From: Granulicella sapmiensis
Lineage (GTDB): Bacteria > Acidobacteriota > Terriglobia > Terriglobales > Acidobacteriaceae
Direction: 5' to 3'
Assembly (NCBI GenBank): GCA_026225395.1
Contig: JAMFSR010000031.1
Coordinates: 1-64,000 of the forward strand
Length of the DNA stretch: 64,000 nucleotides
Every line of letters begins with the position of its first letter. Within the stretch, counting starts at the first letter, position 1. The notes beneath the pieces were generated by a model. That model saw only the letters and a program-made list of their open reading frames with translations, made no database searches and was not told where the DNA came from. A program made the translations under genes and the position numbers. Shown piece by piece: positions 8,453 through 17,322 of the stretch.

Positions 8453-10714
8453 ATGAGACTCTTTTTGGGTGTGGTGATGGCGCTTGCAGGCACAGGTGTG
8501 TCCGCGGCGCAGCAAACAGGACCATCGGCGCAGCAGGCAAAGCCCTTCACGCTGCAGCAGATTCTCAGTGCGCCCTACACGCTCTCGCTCACGGATGCGC
8601 CCACCGGCAGCCAGTTCGCCTGGATCGAGCACGCCGAAGGCGCACGCAACATCTGGGTTGGCGGTGCAAAGCAGCCCTCGCGCTCCATCACCCACTACAC
8701 CGAAGACGATGGCCAGGACATCAACGGCCTCACATGGTCGCCCGACGCTTCCGCCATCGCCTACGCACTCGGAGCCGAAGCCGGCGCCAATGGCAAGCCC
8801 GCCAACCCCGCGCACGTCCAGCGTCCCACCGCCGTTGAAGTCTGGGTCCAGCCCGTCGCCGCGGGCGCACCCGCCATCGATCTCGGCGAAGGCCACGCCC
8901 CGCTCTTCACCCACGACGGCCACTCCGTCCTCTTCCTCCGCTCCGGCCAAATCTGGATCGCGGATCTACCCCCCAATCCGCTAACAGCCAAGCACACCGC
9001 ACTTCCCCAACCCTCCAAGCCTTATCAGCTCGTCTACGACAACGGCGGCTCCGCAGGCTCGCTCACGCTCTCGCACTCTGGTACCTTGCTCGCCTTCATC
9101 AGCCACCGCAAGCTCCACTCCCTGCTCGGCATCTACAACCTCACCACCAAGTCCCTCGACTTCCTCGCACCCTCCACCGGCAACGACGCCGCGCCCGTCT
9201 TCTCCTCCGACGACCAGCACATCGCCTGGCTCCGCAACTCCTTCACCTTCGTCGGCGAGTTCGATACCAACCGCGTCTCCGCCTATCCGTGGTCTATTCT
9301 GCTCGCCACCGTCAACCCCGTAACCCCCGCCAGCACCTGGCCCGCTCACCCCGTCTACACCCCCAAACCCAATCTCCCCGGCAGCGTCCCCGCGCATCTA
9401 GCCACCGGCGAACCGCACCTCTACTTCACCCCCGGCCACAAGCTCGTCTTCTTCTCGGAGTCCGACGGTTATACCCACCTCTACGAACTCGACTGGCAAG
9501 CCCCCGGCGCACCAAAGCTCCTAACCCCCGGGCACTTCGAAGTAGAAGACGTAACCCAGGGCCCCGACGGCACACTCCTCTGGGCTTCGAACCAGCAAGT
9601 CTGCAAGCCAGCCGACCCCACCGCCAGCGTCACCAAATGCGACCCCCTCGATGTAGACCGTCGTCACCTCTGGCGCTCAACCCCCGCTGGCCCCATCGCC
9701 CTGACCACCGGCACCGGCATCGAGACCAAGCCGCAAATCGCCCCCGACGGCACGATCGCCGCGCTCATCTCCAACACCCACATTCCCATGTACCCGGTCC
9801 TCGTCGCAGCAGACGGCACCACCACCGAGCTGCACCCCAACGCCGTCCCCGAAAGCTTCCCAAACGCCGCGTTAGACCTCCTCGCCCCCCACCAGGTCCT
9901 GTTCCCCGCCGACTCTACCCCCGCCGGCGTAGCCCGCAGCAAGTCTGCACCCGACGACATCCGCGCCACGCTGCACGGCCAGGTCTTCCTGCCCGCGTAC
10001 TCGCAGGCCACGGTCCACCCCGCGCTCATCTTCTTGCACGGCGGCCCTCGCCGCCAGATGCTGCTCGGCTACCCGGCCATGGAGTACTACTCCAACGCCT
10101 TCGCTATGAACCAGTACCTCGCCTCACGCGGCTTCCTCGTGCTCTCGGTCAATTACCGCTGCGGCATCGGCTACGGCATGGACTTCCGCCAATGCATCCA
10201 CGAAGGCGCCGCCGGTGCAGCCGAGTACAACGACGTCCTCGCCGCCGTTCGCTACCTTCGAACCCGCAAAGACGTCGACTCCAAACGCATCGGCCTCTGG
10301 GGCGGAAGCTACGGGGGCAACCTCACCGCCATGGGCCTCGCCCGCAACTCCGACCTCTTCGCCGCCGGCGTCGACTACCACGGCGTCCACGACTGGATCC
10401 TAGAAGACAACAACGCCGACTGGCTCGTCGGCTCAAACGCCGAAAGAGACGCCATCGCCATCAAAGCCCACGCCAGCTCTCCCATGTCTTCAGTCGATAA
10501 GTGGAAGTCTCCGGTCCTGCTCATCCACGGCGACGTCGACCCCACGGTCGCCTACGCCCAAACCCCAGCCTTAGCCGACCAGCTCCAGGCCCGCAACGTC
10601 CACGTCGAAGAGCTAATCCTCCCCGACGAAGTCCACGAGTTCCTCCTCTACAAAGACTGGCTCAAGGCCTACACCGCCGAAGACGAGTTCTTCGAACGCA
10701 TCCTCAAACCCTAG
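8453..10714 (+). CDS. Secreted S9 (prolyl oligopeptidase family) peptidase
   Basis: A 753-residue exported serine peptidase. It has a signal peptide (MRLFLGVVMALAGTGVSAAQ), an N-terminal beta-propeller-like region with WD40/DPP-type repeats (about 60-480) and a C-terminal alpha/beta-hydrolase domain. The catalytic triad can be placed as Ser619 in GGSYGG, Asp696 in HGDVDPTVAY and His728 in PDEVHEF. The family cleaves short peptides, often after proline or alanine. The ATG at 8453 is preferred to the TTG at 8435 because it places the signal peptide correctly. Third codon positions are overwhelmingly C, in sharp contrast to the genes before it. Confidence 0.9.
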   Translation: MRLFLGVVMALAGTGVSAAQQTGPSAQQAKPFTLQQILSAPYTLSLTDAPTGSQFAWIEHAEGARNIWVGGAKQPSRSITHYTEDDGQDINGLTWSPDASAIAYALGAEAGANGKPANPAHVQRPTAVEVWVQPVAAGAPAIDLGEGHAPLFTHDGHSVLFLRSGQIWIADLPPNPLTAKHTALPQPSKPYQLVYDNGGSAGSLTLSHSGTLLAFISHRKLHSLLGIYNLTTKSLDFLAPSTGNDAAPVFSSDDQHIAWLRNSFTFVGEFDTNRVSAYPWSILLATVNPVTPASTWPAHPVYTPKPNLPGSVPAHLATGEPHLYFTPGHKLVFFSESDGYTHLYELDWQAPGAPKLLTPGHFEVEDVTQGPDGTLLWASNQQVCKPADPTASVTKCDPLDVDRRHLWRSTPAGPIALTTGTGIETKPQIAPDGTIAALISNTHIPMYPVLVAADGTTTELHPNAVPESFPNAALDLLAPHQVLFPADSTPAGVARSKSAPDDIRATLHGQVFLPAYSQATVHPALIFLHGGPRRQMLLGYPAMEYYSNAFAMNQYLASRGFLVLSVNYRCGIGYGMDFRQCIHEGAAGAAEYNDVLAAVRYLRTRKDVDSKRIGLWGGSYGGNLTAMGLARNSDLFAAGVDYHGVHDWILEDNNADWLVGSNAERDAIAIKAHASSPMSSVDKWKSPVLLIHGDVDPTVAYAQTPALADQLQARNVHVEELILPDEVHEFLLYKDWLKAYTAEDEFFERILKP

Positions 10715-10776
10715 CCGTCCCGCTGCAACGGACGACACACGCAGGAGACGTCGATCCCCTGCGTGTGCCTTCAGCG

Positions 10777-11337
10777 TTATGCACTACGAAGCGGCGCGGG
10801 TGGCACCACCACCTCCGCGAGACCGGTCGCTACGTCATAGACGAGACCGGAGATCATCCACGAAGCCGGCAGAGCCGTAATCGCACGCAACGACGCAACA
10901 TCCATAACAACGGCGCTGCGAGGATCGAGAACCGTCTTCGATGCGACTTCACTCTCTTGTATCTGAAAGAAGTGCGCCAGAAGTGCGGGGTCGCCGGCAA
11001 GCCGCGTGATGCCGCAATCCGTGTGCTGAAGGATGACGATGTGGAATTCGCCGCCTCCGCCCGGAGCCGCACCGGCGACCTGTCCGATTCGCCCAAGCAG
11101 ACCAATCTGCTCAACCAGACCCGGCGTAATGCGACCACCGATATTGCGCAGTACGACAGCCTCGCCCGATTCGACCCCAAGCACATGGGCAGGATCCACG
11201 CGCATGTCGGCGCATGTAATGACGAGCGCCTTCACGTTAGGCAGCGCCGCCGGAAGAGAAGGCATCAGTGTGCCCGCAGAAGTCTCTTTGGCAGCAAAAT
11301 CTTTGTTGCGTGCCAGCATATTGTCGAAAACGCTCAT
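10777..11337 (-). CDS. Beta-class carbonic anhydrase
   Basis: A 186-residue beta-carbonic anhydrase, which interconverts CO2 and bicarbonate. The zinc ligands and catalytic dyad are visible: Cys42, Asp44 and Arg46 in CADMRVDP, and His105 and Cys108 in HTDCG. Two glycine-rich inserts (APGGGGEF) are unusual but lie in a loop. The start is supported by AAGGAG a few bases upstream. It is divergent from an AraC-type regulator across 152 bp and has no signal peptide, so it is cytoplasmic. The gene converges on the S9 peptidase. Confidence 0.88.
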   Translation of the reverse strand: MSVFDNMLARNKDFAAKETSAGTLMPSLPAALPNVKALVITCADMRVDPAHVLGVESGEAVVLRNIGGRITPGLVEQIGLLGRIGQVAGAAPGGGGEFHIVILQHTDCGITRLAGDPALLAHFFQIQESEVASKTVLDPRSAVVMDVASLRAITALPASWMISGLVYDVATGLAEVVVPPAPLRSA

Positions 11338-11489
11338 GTGAAATCTCCTTGAAAGTACCGTTGCCGTACGTTGTTTACGGATCGAATGTCATTGCCTTGC
11401 ATAAAAGCCACATGCAATAAAACCTAATCTAGTCCCCGCTGCGCTAGAATGGTATTGTCGCAAACGTCAACTTTGGGGTCATTTACGCC

Positions 11490-12455
11490 ATGAGGATTCA
11501 AGTGCTTGCTCTCGAAGGAGTCTTCGATACAGGACTCACCGTGACGCTCGATGCGTTCTCAACGGCAAACTCTCTGTCCGCCAGGCTCTTCGGCGGAACG
11601 CCACGCTTTGATGTGACTCTTGTCGGCGTTCGACGTAAGGCGCGGACGTCGCAGGGCCTCACCGTGCCGGTCCAGCCAATCAAGCCCGCTTCCAGGCCAG
11701 ACTGGGTCATCCTCCCCGCAGCCATCGCCGATACCCCTGAGGAGCTATTCGAGAAGCTTGAACGGGCAGACGTGCGTGAGGCGAAATCGCAACTGCTCAA
11801 ATGGAACAGCAGGGGGGCACGGATTGGCGCAGCCTGTATGGGCACGTTTATTCTCGCGGGAACAGGTCTCCTCGATCATCAGGAGGCCACTACCACCTGG
11901 TCGCTCGCGCCCTTCTTTCGACAATGGTTTCCGCAGGTTCAACTCGACGAGTCTCGCATGGTGGTCCCGTGCGATATCGGAATCACCGCCGGATCGGCCA
12001 TGGGGCACCTCGATCTTGCCCTTTGGATCATCCGGCAGACCAGTCCTGAACTGGCAGGCATCGTCTCTCGTTACTTGACCGCTGATCTACGCTCTTCGCA
12101 AGTGCCCTTCATCATCCCGAATCACCTGGCTCAAGCAGATCCGATGATCCTGCACTTTGAACGCTGGGCTCGGCTCAACCTTAAGGACGGCTTCTCTTTG
12201 CTGGATGCCTCGAAAGCATTAGCTACCAGTGCTCGAACGCTACAGCGGCGTTGTAACGCCGTATTGGGCAAGTCTCCCCTCGCGTACTTCCAGGATTTGC
12301 GCGTGGAGCACGCCCAATCTCTTATTCATCGCGATGGTCACGATATCGAGGCCATCGCCACACAAGTGGGGTACGCAGAAGGCGCCACATTGCGAACGCT
12401 CTTGCGCAACCGCCTCGGACGTGGCGTCAGAGAAATCCGCGCCGGCTTCGAATAG
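11490..12455 (+). CDS. GlxA/FtrA-like transcriptional regulator (DJ-1/PfpI domain plus AraC HTH)
   Basis: A 321-residue two-domain regulator. Residues 1-190 form a DJ-1/PfpI (class I glutamine amidotransferase-like) domain with an ACMGTFILAGTGLLD nucleophile-elbow block. Residues about 215-320 form an AraC-type DNA-binding domain (ARTLQRRCNAVLGKSPLAYF, then a second helix-turn-helix ending VGYAEGATLRTLLRNRLG). Family members sense metabolites such as glycine betaine or quaternary amines, or respond to stress. It is transcribed divergently from the carbonic anhydrase, which makes that gene a possible target, but no operator could be picked out with confidence. Confidence 0.87.
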   Translation: MRIQVLALEGVFDTGLTVTLDAFSTANSLSARLFGGTPRFDVTLVGVRRKARTSQGLTVPVQPIKPASRPDWVILPAAIADTPEELFEKLERADVREAKSQLLKWNSRGARIGAACMGTFILAGTGLLDHQEATTTWSLAPFFRQWFPQVQLDESRMVVPCDIGITAGSAMGHLDLALWIIRQTSPELAGIVSRYLTADLRSSQVPFIIPNHLAQADPMILHFERWARLNLKDGFSLLDASKALATSARTLQRRCNAVLGKSPLAYFQDLRVEHAQSLIHRDGHDIEAIATQVGYAEGATLRTLLRNRLGRGVREIRAGFE

Positions 12456-12520
12456 ATCAACCCGTGTGACGGAACGGACCGCACGCCAACAAAACCCTGG
12501 CACCATCCTTGCCCGGCCGC

Positions 12521-13828
12521 TCAAAGCAGCATGGCATGTTCGGCTTGCAATGCTGTGGCGAGCGCGTCGCTGTCCGCAAAAGTGTTGTAAAGCCCAGGAG
12601 CCACGCGCACCACCGCACCCTTGGCAACGCCCGCCCGCCAGATGGTATGGATCTTGTACTTGTCGAATAGCCGATGCTGCACCTTCTGCGCATCGGCGAC
12701 CGTGTGCATGCCCTTGAGCCGAAAGCTTGTGATGGCGCAGTAACGCGAAGGGTCGCGGGGAACGCAGATTTCGACGTTGGGCATGTCCTCGACCTGGTGA
12801 ACCCACCGGTCCCGCAGCGTGCGCAGATGCTTCTCCTTCGCCGCCGCGCCGACGGCAAAGTGGAAATCGACCGCGGCAGGAATAGTGAGAATCGCCGGAA
12901 AGTCCGTAACCCCACTCGGCACACGCGCGGAGATGTCAGGGTCCGGAAGCGCATGGCTGTCGTAGCTCACATCGATATCGTCGAGCCGCGACTTGCGGAT
13001 GTACATGCCTCCCAGGCCGAGCGGAGCCATCGTCCACTTGTGTACGGACCACGCAGCGAAGTCGCAATCGAGGTCGGGCAGCGTGAAGTCGAGGCACGCC
13101 ACGCCATGCGCAATATCGCAGATGCAATCCACCCCACGGCTCCGGGCCATCGCAACGATCTGCTTCATCGGCGTGATCAGCCCTGTGCGGTGCGAGACCT
13201 GCGTCACCAGCATGAGCTTCGCATTCGGCGTGGCTTTCAGCGCGTTTTCGTAAGCCTGCAGAATGTTGGCCTCGGTCGCAGGCTCCGGCATATTGAACTT
13301 CACGATCTGGACGCCACGGTGGTCGCCAAGAAAGTTCACCGCATCGAGCGTACTGTCATAGTCCAGGTCGCAGCAGATCATCGCGTCGCCGGCCTTGATC
13401 TTGCGGTAGTTCACGATCAGCGCCTGCAGTCCTTCGGAGCCGGACCGCGTCACCGCCACTTCCTCCACATCGCAGCCCATCTGCCGGGCAAGCGCCACGC
13501 GGGCTTCGCGGAAGTCCACCGCGGAGTTATCGCCCGGCAGCGCACCACGGCCCCATATGGAGTTGTACCGGTTCACATAGGCGGTTTTCTCCGCATGAAC
13601 GGCGACCGTGCGCTTCGGCATCAACCCCCAGAAGGCGTTTTCAAGATTGATGATGCCCGGCGCTACGTCGAACTCAGAGGGCCACCGTTCAGGTGGGATG
13701 GAGTTCGGCGCAAGCGGCCCAAACCCTGCGCCGTCAGCAGAGCCAGCCGACTGTCCTGCAGCTTTGCGCATGGCCGCAGCAGGCGCGCAGGCCGCGGCAG
13801 ACTTGAGGAACCTCCGTCGATCGATCAT
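12521..13828 (-). CDS. Tat-exported PLP-dependent class V aminotransferase family protein
   Basis: A 435-residue fold-type I PLP enzyme related to isopenicillin N epimerase and cysteine desulfurases. The PLP lysine is in WSVHKWTMAPLGLGGMYIR, and CDIAHGVACLDF carries the cofactor-binding Asp/His. The N-terminus MIDRRRFLKSAAACAPAAAM is a twin-arginine signal, so the protein is probably exported already folded with cofactor. The ATG at 13828 is chosen over one 21 bases upstream because it starts the Tat signal correctly. It converges on the AraC-type regulator. The substrate is unknown. Confidence 0.84.
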   Translation of the reverse strand: MIDRRRFLKSAAACAPAAAMRKAAGQSAGSADGAGFGPLAPNSIPPERWPSEFDVAPGIINLENAFWGLMPKRTVAVHAEKTAYVNRYNSIWGRGALPGDNSAVDFREARVALARQMGCDVEEVAVTRSGSEGLQALIVNYRKIKAGDAMICCDLDYDSTLDAVNFLGDHRGVQIVKFNMPEPATEANILQAYENALKATPNAKLMLVTQVSHRTGLITPMKQIVAMARSRGVDCICDIAHGVACLDFTLPDLDCDFAAWSVHKWTMAPLGLGGMYIRKSRLDDIDVSYDSHALPDPDISARVPSGVTDFPAILTIPAAVDFHFAVGAAAKEKHLRTLRDRWVHQVEDMPNVEICVPRDPSRYCAITSFRLKGMHTVADAQKVQHRLFDKYKIHTIWRAGVAKGAVVRVAPGLYNTFADSDALATALQAEHAMLL

Positions 13829-13917
13829 GACCGCAGAATACAGCAGCACAGTTAAGCCTTATTCAAGGCCGCGTTTGCGCCGGGCACAGACGCGGCCGTT
13901 GTCGAGCAACCAAACGC

Positions 13918-14847
13918 CTATGTGGAAGTCCTGCACAAAGCATCGTGCCGCTCTACACTCGCAACTACGGGCGCCACCTTCTGCTTCAGGTTCATCAGCA
14001 CGAGACCCATAATCACCACCGCAACACCCGCGCAGGTCAGCAGCCCGACAGGCTCATGCGCCACAGCACCCCACCCCACACCCCATATCGGAAGCAGGTA
14101 GGTCACGGCGACAGCGTGGGTCGCAGGCACCGTCCGCAGCAGATGGAAGAACAGCAGGTACGCCAGCCCGCTGCCCGCAAAGCCAAGCACCGCGATCGCC
14201 AGAAACGCGCTCTGGTGCAGATGACTGGGATGCGGACCAAACGCGGCCAGCGGAAGCACCACAAGTGCGCCTAGCCCCAGTTGCGAAGCAGCGATGCCAA
14301 TCGGATCAACCGTCTGTAGCTTGGCCTTCGCAATCACCGTCGCAATCGCATAGCCGAGGGCTCCCGTAGTAATCAACCCAACCCCAAGAAAGAAGGTCGC
14401 CGCCGACACGTGCACTTCCGACGCTTGCGCCTGGCTGAAGACCACAAGCAACACACCCGCAAACCCCAGCACAACGCCGAGAATCACATTCACCGCAACT
14501 CGCTTACGCTGCACGGTCATGCCGAGCAGTAGCGCGAAGATCGGCGTCGTCGCGTTCAACACTGCAGCGGTATTGCTCGGAACATACCGTTCTCCCCACG
14601 CGAAGCAGGTGAAAGGTATGGCGTTGTTAAATAGACCCACCAGCAAAAGCCACGGAAGGTGCTTGCGCGCCGGGGCTTGTTTTCCCGTCTCAAAGAGCAC
14701 GGTCCACAGCAGCAATGCACCCAGTCCGCAACGCATGAGCGCAATCCAAAAGGGCGGAAAGCTCTCCCCCGCAATGCGGATCAAGAGAAAGGAAATGCCC
14801 CAGATACCCGAAAGGAGAAAGATGAGCGCGATGGATTTCTTCTGCAT
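13918..14847 (-). CDS. EamA/DMT-family exporter
   Basis: A 309-residue membrane protein with ten hydrophobic helices in two repeated EamA halves. It starts MQKKSIALIFLLSGIWGISF, contains PSNTAAVLNATTPIFALLLG in the first half and ATHAVAVTYLLPIWGVGWGA in the second. The family exports amino acids, metabolites or drugs. The open frame extends 156 bases further upstream into the LysR gene, but the start at 14847 matches the usual N-terminus. It is divergent from a LysR regulator with 94 bp between them, a common arrangement in which the regulator controls the exporter. Confidence 0.88.
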   Translation of the reverse strand: MQKKSIALIFLLSGIWGISFLLIRIAGESFPPFWIALMRCGLGALLLWTVLFETGKQAPARKHLPWLLLVGLFNNAIPFTCFAWGERYVPSNTAAVLNATTPIFALLLGMTVQRKRVAVNVILGVVLGFAGVLLVVFSQAQASEVHVSAATFFLGVGLITTGALGYAIATVIAKAKLQTVDPIGIAASQLGLGALVVLPLAAFGPHPSHLHQSAFLAIAVLGFAGSGLAYLLFFHLLRTVPATHAVAVTYLLPIWGVGWGAVAHEPVGLLTCAGVAVVIMGLVLMNLKQKVAPVVASVERHDALCRTST

Positions 14848-14941
14848 GGCTGCTAGACTCGCACTGGACACCCATCGTGTCCAACGAATAGATTCGATGG
14901 AAGCCATCGGAAAATCCGATAGCTTTCTCCCGGAGAACGCC

Positions 14942-15898
14942 ATGCTCGATCTTCGAAATGTACGCGCCTTCTCAACCGTGGCCCGTGAAGGCAGCTTCAC
15001 CAAAGCCGCGGCAGTTCTCCACTACGCGCAGTCCAGCATAACCGCGCAGATTCAATCCCTCGAAAGCCAGCTAGGCGTCGTTCTCCTCGACCGCCTCTCT
15101 ACCGGCGTCGAACTCACCGCCGCCGGCGAAGGCTTCCTGATCTATGCCGAGCGCCTGCTCTCCCTGGCCTGTGAAGCTTGCGACTCCGTGCAGTCCGGCA
15201 CCGAGCCCGCCGGCACCCTCACCCTCAGCGCCTGTGAAAGCGTTCTCACCTATCGTCTGCCGGAAGTCCTCAAAACCTTCCAAAACCGCTATCCCAAAGT
15301 CAGAGTCGAACTGAACGCTCCCGGCATGGGCGAAGCTGGTCCTCCACTCGGCCACGGCGTGGACATAGCCGTGAGCATCAGCGAGCTGATCAAAGATCCA
15401 CAACTGATTGCAGAATCGCTCGTCATCGAACCTCTGTGTGCTTTCGTGGCGAAGGATCATCCACTCGCCCGGAAGAAATCGATCAAACCTCAAGATCTGC
15501 TTCAGGAGCAGTGGCTGCTCACCGAAGCAAGTTGCAGCTATCGAATGTTGTTCGAGAACACACTCTCGGCGGCAGGCATACGCCCTTCGCGCTCGCTTGA
15601 GTTCGCCAGCGTCGAAGCCATCAAGCACTGTGCCAAGGCCCGCATGGGCATCGCGGTCTTGCCGCAGATGGTCGTAAAGGACGATCTGGAAAACCAGACG
15701 CTGGTCCTCGTTCCATGGCCCAACCCACAGCTCAACGTCTACACCCAGCTCGTTCGCCGCAAAGAAAAATGGTTCTCCCCGGCCATGCAGGCATTCTGGG
15801 CCGTCGCCGTCGATGTCCTCGTCAAATCGAAGCCGGCATCCAGGCCTGTGAAGCAAGCCCAAAACTCCGCGGGTCGCGGCGCCAAACAGGTAAAATAA
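14942..15898 (+). CDS. LysR-family transcriptional regulator next to EamA exporter
   Basis: A 318-residue LysR-type regulator. The N-terminal winged helix-turn-helix (LRNVRAFSTVAREGSFTKAA, then QSSITAQIQSLESQLGVVLL) is followed by a type 2 periplasmic-binding fold (about 90-290) that binds the co-inducer. The frame is open well upstream, but the ATG at 14942 places the HTH at the correct position; an ATG at about 14897 would add 15 residues. The divergent exporter gene is the most likely target. The C-terminal tail is rich in Lys and Pro. Confidence 0.88.
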   Translation: MLDLRNVRAFSTVAREGSFTKAAAVLHYAQSSITAQIQSLESQLGVVLLDRLSTGVELTAAGEGFLIYAERLLSLACEACDSVQSGTEPAGTLTLSACESVLTYRLPEVLKTFQNRYPKVRVELNAPGMGEAGPPLGHGVDIAVSISELIKDPQLIAESLVIEPLCAFVAKDHPLARKKSIKPQDLLQEQWLLTEASCSYRMLFENTLSAAGIRPSRSLEFASVEAIKHCAKARMGIAVLPQMVVKDDLENQTLVLVPWPNPQLNVYTQLVRRKEKWFSPAMQAFWAVAVDVLVKSKPASRPVKQAQNSAGRGAKQVK

Positions 15899-15939
15899 AG
15901 CCTGCATATTTGCCGCGAAGAATCTGGAAGGAATCACCC

Positions 15940-16869
15940 ATGAGCACTGCCGCCACTACCCACGCTGAACAACTGGAAGCCGCCGCCAAGGCCGCCGGCC
16001 TCACCCTCACCGCCTCCGAGCCTGGCACCGACTACGCCGGCCAGGCGACGACGCGCACCATCGTAGCGCTCACCTCCGACCCCTCCAAGACCCACCTCCT
16101 CGAGCTCAGCGAAGGCTTCGACCCCAGCAATCCCAAGTTCGCCCCCGAGCTCAACACTTTCTTCACCGAGCTCGCCCTGCGCCTCCGCAACCCCGACCCC
16201 GATTTCTACCTCACGCTGCTCGGCCTTCCCCTCACCTTTGGCAAGTTCGCCTGGCCCTTCCACGGTTCCACCTCGGGCGCGGACACCTCCATCGTTCACG
16301 GCGAAGTCCACCTCGCCACCGGAGCGGACGCCGCCCTGCACGCCAAAATCTCGGCCTCACTCACACGCACCTTCGCCGACGTCGTCTCCGCCCTCGAGCA
16401 GCCTTTCGCCGAAGGCTTCATCTTCAACGCCGTCCGCAAAACGCTCGACCAGGGCCAGCTTGAGCTCGTCAAGAGCGGCAACCGCCAGCCCGTCCCCGTC
16501 ACCACGCGTTACTACTCGCTCAAGCAGTCCAAGTTCATCTTCAACGACACCGACGAGCAGAAGCGCGAGGAGTACCTCAAGGGCAAGGTCTACTGGCTCA
16601 GCGGCGTCCTCGGTGCCGGCGCTCCCGTCTGGCTCACTGACCCGCGCGACGCCCAGTACCTCAACACCACCGTCGACGAGCTCCAGAAGAACGCCGCCGC
16701 CCTGGCCTCCGAAGGCTTCGTCACCCTCAGCGAAGCCGGCGAGTGGGGCGCCATCACCGACACTCTCCGCGCCCAGAGTGCAGCTTACGAAGCCGAAGTG
16801 CAGGAAGCCCTCACCTTCATCAAGCCCAGCTTCAACGAAGACATGCGCGGCGGCCACACCAACATGTAG
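15940..16869 (+). CDS. Conserved protein of unknown function, 309 residues
   Basis: No family was recognised. The protein is soluble, has no signal peptide or membrane segment, and looks like a two-part domain. The N-terminal half (about 1-120) ends in a well-conserved-looking FYLTLLGLPLTFGKFAWPFH. The C-terminal half has VYWLSGVLGAGAPVWLTDPR, a pattern that could form a nucleotide or ligand pocket, and ends in a Met- and Gly-rich tail (EDMRGGHTNM). GGAAGGAA lies 6 bases before the ATG, and a strong terminator follows, so it is a single-gene transcript. Codon use matches the surrounding C-rich genes. Confidence 0.75.
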   Translation: MSTAATTHAEQLEAAAKAAGLTLTASEPGTDYAGQATTRTIVALTSDPSKTHLLELSEGFDPSNPKFAPELNTFFTELALRLRNPDPDFYLTLLGLPLTFGKFAWPFHGSTSGADTSIVHGEVHLATGADAALHAKISASLTRTFADVVSALEQPFAEGFIFNAVRKTLDQGQLELVKSGNRQPVPVTTRYYSLKQSKFIFNDTDEQKREEYLKGKVYWLSGVLGAGAPVWLTDPRDAQYLNTTVDELQKNAAALASEGFVTLSEAGEWGAITDTLRAQSAAYEAEVQEALTFIKPSFNEDMRGGHTNM

Positions 16870-16890
16870 TTGCAGGAACCTAAAGCAGCG

Positions 16891-16930
16891 AACGGCACGA
16901 ACCTTCAAAGCTTCGTGCCGTTTCACTTTT
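16891..16930 (+). terminator. Intrinsic terminator after the 309-residue unknown gene
   Basis: A perfect 11-bp stem, AACGGCACGAA (16891-16901) with TTCGTGCCGTT (16912-16922), is followed by TCACTTTT. It begins 22 bases after the stop codon. Confidence 0.85.
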
Positions 16931-16992
16931 GGGACAACTACCCCACCAAGCCGAAGAAACTATTGACAACCATTTCCGCCCAGCATCAAATA

Positions 16993-17026
16993 AGAAAAGC
17001 CCTCGAACGGTGGCACCGCCCGAGGG
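16993..17026 (-). terminator. Intrinsic terminator for the 43-residue membrane protein gene
   Basis: Read on the minus strand, the arms CCCTCG and CGAGGG (17000-17005 and 17021-17026) enclose a second small GC stem and are followed by CTTTTCTTA. It lies just downstream of the small gene's stop codon, so that gene is probably its own transcript. Confidence 0.75.
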
Positions 17027-17038
17027 GTTGTTGAAGCG

Positions 17039-17170
17039 CTAGAACAGCTTGACAGTCAGCAGTATGAAACCTGCAATGAGCACCACGAGCATTGCGACGA
17101 TTGCCAGGACGAGAGATCCTGACATTTCGACAGAGCTCGTAGCCTTGACTTTGCCAAACTCAAAGTTCAT
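17039..17170 (-). CDS. 43-residue single-pass membrane protein
   Basis: A short open frame with strong gene signals. GGAGG sits 7 bases before the ATG at 17170, a terminator follows the stop, and codon use is ordinary. The protein begins MNFEFGKVKATSSVEMSG and ends in a hydrophobic helix (about residues 18-40, SLVLAIVAMLVVLIAGFILL) with a positively charged cap KLF. The N-terminal tail would be cytoplasmic or periplasmic depending on insertion. No family is recognised. It could be a small regulatory membrane protein or a stress peptide. It is divergent from the terminator-like hairpin at 17193. Confidence 0.7.
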   Translation of the reverse strand: MNFEFGKVKATSSVEMSGSLVLAIVAMLVVLIAGFILLTVKLF

Positions 17171-17192
17171 AGGCTACCTCCTATAGTGAGAT

Positions 17193-17220
17193 ACCCGGCG
17201 CAAGCCGGGTTTTCGCTTTT
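17193..17220 (+). terminator. Terminator-like hairpin ahead of the small membrane gene
   Basis: ACCCGGC (17193-17199) pairs with GCCGGGT (17204-17210) around a GCAA loop, followed by TTTCGCTTTT on the + strand. On the minus strand the same hairpin lies in the 5' leader of the small gene, 22 bases from its ATG, so it could also be a leader structure. Confidence 0.6.
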
Positions 17221-17322
17221 CACGGCGAAACTCTTCGCCCCTCGCGGGTGCCGTGACAAGCAGCCATATCTACAGGCGGCCCTTCGTTTCTACAGTCGCC
17301 GTCGCGGATTATCCAAGCGAAT

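Noticed and set aside
9289-10500. 403-codon frame on + inside the S9 peptidase
   Set aside because: Its arginine/proline-rich translation is the shifted frame of the C-rich peptidase gene, whose catalytic triad lies in the other frame.
12674-13855. Long open frame (393 codons) on + opposite the aminotransferase
   Set aside because: It is antisense to a gene with clear PLP motifs; its translation is arginine- and histidine-rich with no domain, as expected for a shadow frame in high-GC DNA.
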